A DNA stretch of 64,000 nucleotides from Legionella antarctica (GTDB lineage Bacteria > Pseudomonadota > Gammaproteobacteria > Legionellales > Legionellaceae): positions 1,843,001-1,907,000 of the forward strand of contig NZ_AP022839.1 in assembly GCF_011764505.1 (NCBI RefSeq), written 5' to 3'. How positions within the stretch are numbered: position 1 is the first letter of the stretch; each line of letters begins with the position of its first letter. Below, piece after piece: positions 38,076 to 47,511 of this stretch. The notes under the pieces were generated by a model. It was not told the DNA's origin. It saw only the letters and a program-made list of their open reading frames with translations, and did not search any database. The position numbers and the translations under genes are program-made.

Positions 38076-38789
38076 ATGCAGACTAATTCAGAATTTGCTT
38101 TGCCGGAGTTAAGTAAATGGCATCAGAAAATTTATCTGGGGTATGCGACTCAGGTCTTGGAAGCACAGCAACAAATGACTACCAATAAAGGTAAAAATAT
38201 TTTACATCATACGCTTAAAAAAAAGCGCAGGCATGAGCGAATGAGTCATTATCCTAAAGGTGATCGTATTGATCACAGCACTGGTTCCCAATACTTTTAT
38301 CATTGTCATAGAGAAAATTTTGAAAGTTCAGAACACGGTCATTTCCACTGTTTTATCAGATATAAGCACATTCCAAAACGCATAAAGCCAGCTTTATTAG
38401 CAGATTGGGATGTTTATATAGACAATCCTATAACTCACCTGGTAGCCATAGGCATGAATCAATTTGGACAACCGATACGACTATTTACTGTCAATCGTTG
38501 GGTTACCTCTGAAGTTTGGTATGACGCGAAACATATCGATTATTTTCTCAAACGCTACAAGATGACTTTAATTGATGATCCCTATTGGCAGGTTTTAGAT
38601 AAGTGGGTGGAAGGCATGATTCACTTGTTTGCTCCTCAGATTTCCTGGTTACATCACGAACGTGATAAGCAAATACAAAAACATCAGGTAACGAATGAAA
38701 CCAGTAATCCCTACACAGATTATAACATTGAAGAACTTTCAGCGATAAATATCGATTTAAAAAAACAGATTGAATGGATAATTAATTGA
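38076..38789 (+). CDS. DUF6969-like hypothetical protein
   Basis: A 237-residue protein with histidine-rich motifs: DHSTGSQYFYHCHRENF and SSEHGHFHCFIRYK, then THLVAIGMNQFGQPIRLFTVNRWVT. I associate the EHGHFH and GQPIRLFTVNRWVTSE blocks with family DUF6969 (recollection; not searched). The His clusters would suit metal binding. The start is probably ATG 38076; the TTG upstream lies against the terminator. An IS3-family element begins 14 bases after the stop, so anything once downstream is now separated. Confidence 0.6.
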   Translation: MQTNSEFALPELSKWHQKIYLGYATQVLEAQQQMTTNKGKNILHHTLKKKRRHERMSHYPKGDRIDHSTGSQYFYHCHRENFESSEHGHFHCFIRYKHIPKRIKPALLADWDVYIDNPITHLVAIGMNQFGQPIRLFTVNRWVTSEVWYDAKHIDYFLKRYKMTLIDDPYWQVLDKWVEGMIHLFAPQISWLHHERDKQIQKHQVTNETSNPYTDYNIEELSAINIDLKKQIEWIIN

Positions 38790-38879
38790 GACCAGAGGAA
38801 ACTAATATAGGCGCGGTTTTCTGGACACAAAAAAAGGTTTTTTAAGAGCTATTCTTCTTAATACAAAGAGGAGAATAAA

Positions 38880-39164
38880 ATGTCTAAAAAGCGAGCTTAT
38901 TATACGGCGGCCAAGAAGGCAAAAATAACGCTAGCTGCGATTGAGGGGAAACTCACACAAGCGCAAATTACCAGTGAATACGGTGTTCACGCAACGCAGG
39001 TAAAAACTTGGAAGCAATCGGCCATCAAAGCCATTAACGATTTATTCTCTGGGGCTAATGAAAAAGAAGCCAAGTCCCAAGAGCAGCTTGTTGAGGCATT
39101 ATATCAAGAAATTGGTCGACTTCAAGCGCAGCTATCTTGGCTAAAAAAAAAGCATGAACTTTAG
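38880..39164 (+). CDS. IS3-family transposase OrfA, copy A
   Basis: A 94-residue helix-turn-helix protein (RAYYTAAKKAKITLAAIEG, then TSEYGVHATQVKTWKQSA) with a leucine-zipper-like end (QLVEALYQEIGRLQAQLSWL). It ends with KKKHEL just after an A9 run, the probable -1 frameshift site for OrfAB fusion. GAGGAG lies nine bases before the ATG. Confidence 0.9.
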   Translation: MSKKRAYYTAAKKAKITLAAIEGKLTQAQITSEYGVHATQVKTWKQSAIKAINDLFSGANEKEAKSQEQLVEALYQEIGRLQAQLSWLKKKHEL

Positions 39165-39999
39165 TCTGGATGAAAAGCGCGTCATGATTGATCCTCTTGC
39201 CGAGCTCACCATTCGTGAACAATGCTTGCTATTAGACTTGCCTGTTTCAAGTTATTATTATAGTGCCAAGCCCATTTCTGTCGAAGATGAAGCGCTTATG
39301 GCGCTACTTGATGAGCACTATCTGCAGTATCCATGTGAAGGTAAAATTAAGCGGGCAAGATGGCTGTCAAAAGAAGTAGGCTATCCTGTTGGTAAACGTC
39401 GAGTAAAAAAGTTGATGGAAATGATGGGGTTATCGACTGTTTACCCAAAGCCAAATACAAGCGTTCCCAATAAGGAGCATGAGGTGTTCCCTTATTTATT
39501 AAAAGAGGTGGATATCACCAAACCAAATCAGGTTTGGGCCGCAGATATCACCTACATCCGCATGAAAGGAAAGCATGTGTATTTAGTAGCTATTATGGAC
39601 TGGTATAGTCGTTATGTGATTGGATGGGCTATTTCACCTACTATGGAGGCTGAATTTTGTATTGAGGCGCTTAGAAACGCTTTGCTGCATTCGCGTTGTG
39701 AGATCTTTAACACGGATCAGGGTTCTCAATTTACCTCAAAAGATTGGATAAATACGCTAAAATCTCACCACATTTCTATCAGCATGGATGGGCGAGGACG
39801 TTATTTAGATAATATATTTATCGAGCGATTGTGGCGTAGTGTTAAGCAAGAAAAAATCTACCGGTATGATTTTGATACAATTGAAGAGGTTGAGCTGGCC
39901 TTAACGGAGTATTTTGAGTATTATAATAACCGAAGGCTTCACCAGTCCTTTAATTATTTAACGCCCGCAGAGGTGTATTATGGCCGGAAAAGACCATAA
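39154..39999 (+). CDS. IS3-family transposase OrfB, copy A
   Basis: A 281-residue integrase-core transposase: VWAADITYIRMKG (first Asp), FNTDQGSQFTSKDW (second Asp), NIFIERLWRSVKQEK (Glu), ending YYNNRRLHQSFNYLTP. The start overlaps orfA by 11 bases. The frame is intact; with identical copies elsewhere in the window this element is probably still active or only recently amplified. Confidence 0.92.
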   Translation: MNFSLDEKRVMIDPLAELTIREQCLLLDLPVSSYYYSAKPISVEDEALMALLDEHYLQYPCEGKIKRARWLSKEVGYPVGKRRVKKLMEMMGLSTVYPKPNTSVPNKEHEVFPYLLKEVDITKPNQVWAADITYIRMKGKHVYLVAIMDWYSRYVIGWAISPTMEAEFCIEALRNALLHSRCEIFNTDQGSQFTSKDWINTLKSHHISISMDGRGRYLDNIFIERLWRSVKQEKIYRYDFDTIEEVELALTEYFEYYNNRRLHQSFNYLTPAEVYYGRKRP

Positions 40000-40017
40000 A
40001 CCCTAAATGAGAGCGTC

Positions 40018-40094
40018 ATGACTTACCCACAAGGCCCACAGGCCTATACGAGAAAGTGAAGCTCTCCTGACCTGTGGACTTGTGGATAAGTCAT
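40018..40094. repeat. Palindrome with a DnaA-box sequence in the IS3 tail (copy A)
   Basis: ATGACTTACCCACAAGGCCC pairs with a right arm ending TTGTGGATAAGTCAT over about 24 bases with few mismatches. The right arm contains TGTGGATAA (40081-40089), the complement of the perfect DnaA box TTATCCACA. The arms surround a 28-base centre. The remaining tail to 40265 is non-coding. Confidence 0.8.
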
Positions 40095-42726
40095 TCTGAT
40101 AGAGTTGTGGTAAAATGACCTAAGACAATTCGTAGTAGCAATCACTATTCATACGGTATTGAGTAGGTTTAAATAGGTTAATTTGAGTGAATTTTTAACT
40201 ATAAATGATGGATGAATAGCTCTTATTTTTCCTTAATTTTGTTCCAGACATGCGGACCCATATCAGATTTATTTTATTCGATTGCTTGGCTATTTTAAGG
40301 CCAAGCAACAGTTTTATAAATTTAATTTAGGCCAAGATAATAACTCACAATTTATTTTAGGAAAATATTTCGGGGAACGCCTACTGGGACTTACAGGTCA
40401 AATCGATTTTAAAACTTATCAAAAACAAAAAACTGATATTCTCTTGTTGTTTGGCTTTAAAGATTGGCAGCCAATGCATGAGTCCAAAATTCAGCTTCAT
40501 TTAAGTGAGTTGATCAAACTTTACCCTAAAGGACATGATGCTCTACGACAATTATTAAACTACTTTAGTAGTCAACAGATTGTTTTACCTTCGTATCGCA
40601 CCATACAGGATATGTTTACCAATGCATATTCAATGGAAGATGCTCGACTTGATGAACTTATTTCAGTTATTCCAGAATCAAAAAAAGAACAACTGTCGGT
40701 TTTAATCAATAAAGAGGATGGGATAACTCCATTGAATGTAATACGGTTGGATCAGAAGAATTTTAAATATAAGGCTATCAAGGCTGAGGTAGATAAGGCA
40801 TTGGGACTTGTCGAATTATATGATTTTGCAAAAAACTTCCTCCCAAGACTCAAAATATCCAAGAATTCTATTCGCTATTATGCTGATTTAGCGGAACAAT
40901 ACGCTGCTTCTAGGCTCAGACGTTTAAGTAAGCCACAACAATGGCTTCAAGCTCTGTGTTTTGTATATCATCGTTATCAACAAATTATGGATCACTTAAT
41001 TACCAGCTTTATATATCACACCAGAGGTATAATGAATGAGGGTAAAATATATGCTGAAAAGGCAATGACTGAGCATAGTTCTGGTTTAGTTGTTGACTTA
41101 CCAAAATTGGCTCGATTTCTAAAATGGTTTCCAAATCGCAAGCAGAATTTAACCCATGATGAGCTAAACCACCAAGCTTATAATATTTTACCAGAGGAAC
41201 AGTTCCCTGCCCTTGCACAATTTTTGGAAGGCAGTGTATTTGATAAAAAAGCAGCTAAATGGGCATTTTATCTGGAATCATCAAGGCAAATTGCATTGTA
41301 TCTCCGGCCTATTATGTTAGCAGTACCGCTCGTATTTTATAAAAAAGACAGCGATATTATGAAGCTTATCGATTTACTCAAAAAACATTATGGTGCTGAT
41401 AAAAGTCCATCATCATTTAAGCTGACAAGGATTTGGAGGACACCATCTCTAAAACAATGATTCTTTACTTGAAAGAAAATCCAACTGATGAACAGGTAGA
41501 TCCCCATTTATTTGAATTTTTTGTCTATCAAAAAATGTATCGTCGTTTAGATAAAGGACTGCTCTGTTGCAATGAAAGTGTCTCTTATTGTGACATAGAC
41601 CATGATTTAATTGATGATGCGTTAGTGGATGATGTAGAAAAAATAGCCCATGAATTTGGTTATCCAAATATTCCAATCTATTGCAGTGAGCACTTAGATG
41701 AAGTGCTTAACGTACTGGATAACACGTGGGATAGGGCAACAAAACGCATTAGTCTTGGCGAAAATCCTGGATTTCTGATAAAAGAAACTAAATCTGGTGA
41801 GCAAGAGTGGAGTCTAGGCTACGATAGCCTGGATAAGCTAGATGATGCTTTTTTTAAGACCCTCACACAAGTAGAAATCCCTGATATTACTATGCATATT
41901 GGTAATCACGTTGATATGTGGCGTGCATTTACCCACATGAAAACCCGTTATCATAAAAAAAGAAAGCCTGTTCCTTTGGTTGTTAATGCGTGCGTACTGT
42001 CCGATGCCTTTGGTATTGGTGAGGAAAAAATGGCTGATATGTCAGATCTTAGCCATAATCTTTTGCGATCAACTCATGAAGATTTCATTCGTGTGGATAC
42101 CTTATGCCCTGCGAATGATATAGCAAGCAATCTACTCCATTCATTGCCTATTTTTAAACAATGGAATTTAATGGATTTACAATTATTAGCTGATGCAGAC
42201 GGACAAAAGCTTCCAACTAGTGAAAGTACAATTCAGTCAAGATATTCAAAAAAATTTCTTGGCAAAGAACCAGGGCTTTCTGTGTACACATTAATTGCTA
42301 ATTTTGTTGCTGTGAATGCCAAGAATATTGGGCCTAATGAGTATGAAGGACACTGTCTCTATGATGTAATCTTTGGCAATAAGACAGACATTGATATTGA
42401 CATGGTGACTGGAGACAACCACTCTTTAAATCAACTCAATTTTGTTATACTGGATTCAATAGATATTGAATATGTTCCAAGTATAAAAAATGTTAAAGAA
42501 GCGACAAATGACTTGTTTTCGGTTAAATCAGTTGATAACTACACTGGAATTATTCGTCCTAGTGGGATCATTGATAAAAGCCTGATTCAAGCTGAGGAAA
42601 GAGGGATATTACGGGTTTTACTCTCCTTACTTCTGCAGGAAAATACTCAGAGCATCATCGTTAAAAAAATAAATTCTTCTGCTCGGTATGGAAGATTAAA
42701 AAAAGCACTTTTTGAGTACAATAAAA

Positions 42727-44842
42727 GTATCCTGTCAGAATCGCCGGGTAAGTGTCTGCCACTGAGCCCGGACTAATCCGAGCCGCGCGCGTCAGCAAGC
42801 GGAATTATCTCGAGATGCTTATGTGGTGCATGGAACCTGCCGCACTTTAAGTAAGATTAATTCAGCCAATGATGGCATTTCAAATTTTTTAGTCACCCTA
42901 TCGTAAATATACTGATAAACGTTAACTTTCAGTTTTCTGGCCGTCTGTACAATCGTGGCAAACGTATCCTTTGATTTGGTGCCATTTTGGGAGACCGTTT
43001 GGAGATTGATGTCGCGTATCCTTGCTTGAAACCGTGTCCCTAATTCAGAGGCATTGTTGTGCAATGGCAGAAATGGATGGTCTAACACCAATAATAACGC
43101 TTGTTTTTTAGCACGTGTCTTTGCAATGCGTTGATCTAAAACATCATAGCCTGTCGTGGTTGCGAACAAAGTATCAAATTGCATTGATAGTTGTTGGGCC
43201 ATTGATTGAGATGGAGCCGTCTTGTAAGTCAATAATGCATGGTAGAAATCCCATAATTGCTCAAGAAATACAGCCAATATATTCTGATTCATATCTGAGA
43301 ATGGAGTGAGTTTTTTATAATGACGACCTTCATGGATCCAGCACAGCGCATGATGTAGGGCCAATTTATTAAACTGAGGCGCATCATCTGTCATTAAATA
43401 ATGGATGAAGTATTTCGAGTGCTGATAATAGGCAAGAGCTGCTGACTCAAGAATTATGCGTCGATTCGTGCTGTGTTTTTTTGGATTTGGAAAAAGTGTT
43501 CCCATCAAACTATCGATTGATTCACGTGTGAGGGGTTGTGCATGCAGCATTGGTTTAATTTGATCCAACCATTTTTTTGCGAGACCAAACTCATCCATTA
43601 ACTCATAAGCCTCCTGATTAAACATAAACTTTAATTGGTCTCGACACAGCAACTCCAATAAGGTCAAGCGATCTTTTTTACGACGAGTGAAGTATGCTGT
43701 AAAAAAGTCATTACATAAAACATGGGTGTAGTGATTTTTGCCGTTAACACGACTGCCTGTGTCATCCATCTGCTGGTACAAGCCTGCGTTGCTACCGGCA
43801 TCGACAATATCTTCTTTTTCCTGATGAAAAATATCATTGCCTTCTGTCAGCATGGAAGCAATTTTACCATGTGATATTTGAATACCACATGTTTTTAAAA
43901 AGCGCTCAATGGCGCTCTCCGTCATCCCTGCATCACGGTATAATGTGATGACCAGCGCTTTAACCCCAGGACCAAATTCACTGCCCTTATATTCGCCAGG
44001 AATCGGCGCAATAAAGGTTTTTTTCAAAGATGGTGAGTAATACGTTTCCAGCTTGAATTCAACATTATCCGTGATGATTTTTAGATCCTGGATGATTCGA
44101 ATCTCAAAACCCTTGAACTTGGCGTCATCTGGCAGCGTTGCTTTGTCCAGAGCAATCGTAACACGTCTATCAATACGTACGTTTTTTTTGTCTTTGCCTG
44201 TGTTTTTATTGTTCCCTTTACCACGTTTATTGCGATCTCCTTCAGATGAATGATTGGAATTGCCTGTATTATCGCCATTGCTACCTTTGGATTGACCGCG
44301 AATATTAGGTTTGCCCTGTTCACCCTTAAGGCGGTTTATCTCATCACGTAATACTTGGTTTTCCTCTCTGAGCAAAGCATTTTCTTCGGCAAGCATTTCG
44401 ACCAAATTAACCAATACCTTAATGATAGTCACGGCCTTTTTGTCGGCAAGACTATCGATATCTTTTGTTAACTCATCTAAAACTTGTTTGATTTCTTGGC
44501 GTTTCATCATCTACCACTGCGTTACTAATGCTGATACGGCAATCATAACATGACTTTTTTTGAACGCATTTTTCGAGTTTTAACGCCACTAAGGGCTAAG
44601 AAAAAATCTGACCTCAGGAGGGAGATGTTTTATTAGTGAAAGGGGCTACATTGTGATCTTGGGGATCTTAGGGCATGCATATTGCATGACTTACGTTTGA
44701 TATGGAAAAACATCAGTTTTACAGAAAAACCGTGTCAATAGGTATTTTGAATATTTTTAAAGAATTCCGCTTGCTGACGCGCGCGGCTCGGATTAATCCG
44801 GACTCAGTGGCAGACACTTACCCGGCGATTCTGACAGGATAC
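42727..44842 (-). mobile_element. IS66-family element (ISBst12-like, single transposase), 2116 bp
   Basis: Both ends begin GTATCCTGTCAGAATCGCCG. The inverted repeats run about 80 bp (42727-42806 and 44763-44842) with two mismatches, unusually long. The 8-bp target duplication CAATAAAA is seen at 42719-42726 and 44843-44850, the length expected for IS66. The empty site is preserved in the copy at 1-873, so the insertion is precisely defined. Confidence 0.93.
42819..44510 (-). CDS. IS66-family transposase
   Basis: A 563-residue DDE transposase. A coiled-coil N-terminus (LVEMLAEENALLREENQVLR) precedes a Gly/Asn/Lys-rich linker that matches the IS66 zinc-finger/linker place. The catalytic core has LYQQMDDTGSRVNG (first Asp), LMTDDAPQFN (second Asp) and HNNASELGTRFQARIRD (Glu). 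IS66-type tnpA/tnpB accessory genes are absent, as in the ISBst12 subgroup. The frame is complete. Confidence 0.9.
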   Translation of the reverse strand: MMKRQEIKQVLDELTKDIDSLADKKAVTIIKVLVNLVEMLAEENALLREENQVLRDEINRLKGEQGKPNIRGQSKGSNGDNTGNSNHSSEGDRNKRGKGNNKNTGKDKKNVRIDRRVTIALDKATLPDDAKFKGFEIRIIQDLKIITDNVEFKLETYYSPSLKKTFIAPIPGEYKGSEFGPGVKALVITLYRDAGMTESAIERFLKTCGIQISHGKIASMLTEGNDIFHQEKEDIVDAGSNAGLYQQMDDTGSRVNGKNHYTHVLCNDFFTAYFTRRKKDRLTLLELLCRDQLKFMFNQEAYELMDEFGLAKKWLDQIKPMLHAQPLTRESIDSLMGTLFPNPKKHSTNRRIILESAALAYYQHSKYFIHYLMTDDAPQFNKLALHHALCWIHEGRHYKKLTPFSDMNQNILAVFLEQLWDFYHALLTYKTAPSQSMAQQLSMQFDTLFATTTGYDVLDQRIAKTRAKKQALLLVLDHPFLPLHNNASELGTRFQARIRDINLQTVSQNGTKSKDTFATIVQTARKLKVNVYQYIYDRVTKKFEMPSLAELILLKVRQVPCTT

Positions 44843-45337
44843 CAATAAAATATTAAAAAGTACGCATGTATTAAATTTAATAGATAACATGGCGCTTAGG
44901 AAGGCCATACGTGCGGCAAGAAATCGGACAGAGGCTTATCACCAATTGCAAGGTCTCATTAGGAAAGTTTATCGTGGGGTCTTTAAGGGAAAGAAAATTG
45001 TTAACAATCGAGTCAGCGCACATGCAGTAAGACTTGTTGCAAACTGCATCATTGCCTACAACGGTATTATTTTGAATACTATTTATGAAAAAATGCTTAA
45101 AGAAGGGGTTAGCCAAGACATTATTGATGAGTTTATTAGAATATCACCTATTGCTTGGGCGCATATTGCCTTTACCGGAAAGTACAGTTTTAAAAAAAGT
45201 AATGGTGATATTAATATTGCAGCAATGGTTGAGGAACTGGAAAAACATTTAAAACAGCATTTTTGGAAAGTTACTTAAGTAACGCGTGCATTTTTAACTA
45301 TTTGCTATAAAATTGCACGGATTGTTGGGCCTAATCT

Positions 45338-45375
45338 TGAAATCCCACTTTTTGTCAGTTCTTCCACAGGACCCC
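45338..45375. repeat. Tn3-family terminal inverted repeat, second copy
   Basis: The end of the interrupted transposon is identical to the one ending at 873; after ACCCC the sequence changes to TTAATGGAAA. The matching left-end repeat is missing because IS copy A replaced that side. Confidence 0.75.
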
Positions 45376-45872
45376 TTAATGGAAAAACAATCACTGAAAA
45401 GCATTTTGATTTCGAAAATACCATCATCAAAGAGCTGCAAACACAAGTAGATTCGATAAACGCGCCAGGGGGAAAAAATTGGGATGCCATTGATAATCAG
45501 TGGCGAGAAGGTGTTGGTGGTGCACAAAAACGACTACCTATGCATGTTGTTGATGAATACTGCTCTAATGAGCCATTTTATCCTGTGCCTAAGTTTACCT
45601 CACAGCCAAAATCATCGAAACAATTTTATAATTTGGCTACTGAAAAGGATGAAAATTGGTTTAGTGTTGATTCTAAGTTGTCGGTTGATTTTGCAATATA
45701 TAAAGGCCTCGGGGCGAGGGCGCGCGGGCGCGGCGGGGCGGGGTGGCCAGCGCGTGATTTGGATGCCATGACGGCATTATGTAAAGTAAGAACAACCGAT
45801 TTTATCGATCTCAAATCACAACTTGAAGACCAGATGACTGCTGATAATCATCACCAAGTTTATCAGATATGA
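45376..45872 (+). pseudogene. C-terminal fragment of an unknown gene cut by the Tn3 element
   Basis: A frame open from the transposon end (NGKTITEKHFDFENTIIKEL...) to TGA 45872, at least 160 codons, with protein-like composition (GGKNWDAIDNQWREGVGGAQ, FSVDSKLSVDFAIYKG, MTALCKVRTTDFIDLKSQLE). The 5' part is lost. The end may also be replaced by the neighbouring reverse-transcriptase remnant, whose opposite frame overlaps the last residues. I do not recognise the family; its composition would suit a large Legionella effector or surface protein (weak inference). It contains a 52-base patch of extreme GC (45705-45756). Confidence 0.5.
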
Positions 45873-46363
45873 CCGATTTGGCTCTATGTCGATGAAGAAG
45901 CTCGGCGGCGCAAACCGCCACATGCTCATCCCAGCATGAATCCAAAAACCATAAAAGCAAGTCCTGGTATAACCAGTGTGCTGCTGTTCTCACCCACCAC
46001 ATACACCATCGATGCAAGTAACTGATGATGCGCAGGGGAGAAACCCCATCTTTGACCATCCATTTAACTTGCTCGCGCGCTTTGCGCAATGTTCGTGCAT
46101 GAGGAACAATGTGTGTTTGCAAAAGAGGCTGCTTTTCGGGTTGCCAAAATGTCTCTACCCCCCCCCCGGGGTTTGGATTGGTTTTGCTCAACTTGCTCCG
46201 TATTAGGAACGTTTACAACAGCCTGTGTTATTATGGTGTTATCCAAGGGTTGCGTCTTTGGATATTGGATGCCTAAAAAATGGAAGCCCCTATCAATGGA
46301 TCCGATACGCGTTTTTTTCCCGGACAAGCGCAGGCGCCTTTCCTGTAATACCTGCATTAAATG
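45860..46363 (-). pseudogene. Reverse transcriptase (group II intron-like), C-terminal remnant with frameshift
   Basis: Two minus-strand frames make one C-terminal RT segment. The upstream one carries VLQERRLRLSGKKTRIGSID and RGFHFLGIQYPKTQP, the fingers/palm end typical of bacterial reverse transcriptases. The downstream one carries LRKAREQVKWMVKDGVSPLR, YLHRWCMWWVRTAAHWL and the final helices. They meet at a run of ten C followed by four G (46158-46171 on plus), so a homopolymer length change caused the frameshift. The YxDD catalytic part is absent. Ends are approximate; both junctions are with other fragments. Confidence 0.6.
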
Positions 46364-47234
46364 TTATGAGACACCTTATGGTGCTGTTCATTTGGAGCGT
46401 TACGTTTATCAAACGTCATCTGGAGGAAAAACCGACTGTCCTTTAGATGAACGAGCACGAACTCTTATCAGTTCAACGCCACGCTTTGCTAAACAAGTTT
46501 CTAGTAAATACCCACAACTCAGTGCACAAGAGGTCATGGATGATTTTAAAACCAATCATGGCCGTCCAGTAGCCCGTTTTTTTCTACAAAATATTGTGGA
46601 TGTGGTGGGCTCAATTGCTCAAGCTGTGGAAACAGACTGGATGTATGAAATACCCAAATTTGATGACGTCGTTACTAAGGTATCTGTGAGTCTTGATGGT
46701 ACTTGTGTGCTCATGGTCAATGAAGGTTGGCGAGAAGCGATGACTGGGACAATTACTTTGTACAGTAACACTGGAGAACGGTTGCATACTATTTATTTAG
46801 GGCAGCCCTAGAATATGGTAAGGCGAACTTTTTGGAACGTCTTGAGCGAGAGGTATACCGCATTAAATTGAAATACCCTAACGCAACCTATGTGGGTATT
46901 GCTGATGGTGCACGAGTGAATTGGGATTTTTTAGAGCGCCATACTCAATATCAAGTGCTTGATTTTTTTCATGCAACTGAATATCTTGCTGAAGCCTCTC
47001 ATGCCATGCACCCAATCGATACTTCACTGCGGAAAATTTGGCTCGAGTGTTACCGAAGCGGCTTGCAAGACTCTTATTAAACAGCGCCTCTGCCAATCAG
47101 GAATGAAGTGGAAGAATCAGGGTATTTCAATGGTTCTGCATTTAAGAGCGTTGATATCAAACAAAGGTCGGTGGGAACAATTCTGGGAGCGTATTAATCA
47201 AGCAGGTTTAATCGGTCTGGCAGAAATTTGCTAG
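46364..47234 (+). pseudogene. ISKra4-family transposase remnant
   Basis: The sequence reads TPYGAVHLERYVYQTSSGGK, CPLDERARTLISSTPRFAKQ and VSVSLDGTCVLMVNEGWREA, then GERLHTIYLG, and shifts frame at about 46799 into ALEYGKANFLERLEREVYRI, YVGIADGARVNWDFLERHTQ and VLDFFHATEYLAEASHAMHP. It then jumps frame again near 47045 to ACKTLIKQRLCQSGMKWKNQ and KGRWEQFWERINQAG. The order fits ISKra4-family transposases (recollection), but with one single-base loss and an internal deletion between the last two parts. No terminal repeats were identified. Non-functional. Confidence 0.7.
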
Positions 47235-47417
47235 TTATGTATAAGAAACAAAACAGTACATTAATTCGAGGTCATACCCTCTCGAACCGTTCGCCCTGAG
47301 GAGGGCTTTAGACCGTCTCGAAGGCCAGGCACTGTACCAAAACCCTTCGAGACGTCGCTAAAGCGACTCCTCAGGGCGAACGGAGCAAGGTAAAATCTAA
47401 GTTTTTTATCCATAACT
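47233..47417. repeat. MITE-like palindromic repeat, copy 1
   Basis: A 185-bp non-coding unit bounded by AGTTATGTATAAG and TTATCCATAACT (inverted). The core is a long hairpin: CCGTTCGCCCTGAGGAGGGC... (47287-47324) with its partner ending CTCAGGGCGAACGG (to 47383). It is the same element as 57244-57415. The core motif (CCTGAGGAG...CGTCTCGAAGG) resembles a palindrome family I recall from alphaproteobacterial genomes. Confidence 0.85.
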
Positions 47418-47511
47418 CTCGTTAAATACCATCCATAATTTGATTCTGAATCCCGCTTGCACAAATAAGAAGGGCGTCCTTGCAAACGCCTTTAAAATGA
47501 GCACTTTTTCT

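Larger units (their letters stand above)
38803..40265 (+). mobile_element. IS3-family element, 1463 bp, copy A
   Basis: The left end is TAATATAGGCGCGGTTTTCT and the right end, reverse-complemented, TGATATGGGTCCGCATGTCT. Boundaries were fixed by comparison with the copy at 59019-60481, which has the same length. The proteins are identical between copies. The 3-bp flanks (AAC, GAT) do not match, and the right side opens directly into the middle of a Tn3 transposase gene, so this copy marks a deletion or recombination junction. Confidence 0.92.
40266..45278 (+). pseudogene. tnpA: Tn3-family transposase gene, truncated, frameshifted and split by IS66
   Basis: Three in-line pieces form one Tn3 transposase. 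40266-41458 is the DUF4158-type N-terminal region, already truncated where IS copy A begins (the frame reads IYFIRLLGYFKAKQQFYKF from the junction). A frameshift follows near 41440: the first frame ends with TRIWRTPSLKQ, and the next starts 28 bases earlier and carries the DDE domain to 42726. A 2116-bp IS66-type element then splits the gene; it resumes at 44851 and ends at 45278. Joining the last two parts across one copy of the 8-bp duplication restores the sequence seen at 1-776. The gene is dead. Confidence 0.88.

Noticed and set aside
46089..46370. Plus-strand frame entering the ISKra4 remnant from the RT region
   Set aside because: Its first part is antisense to the RT remnant; only the part from about 46364 matches ISKra4-type transposases.
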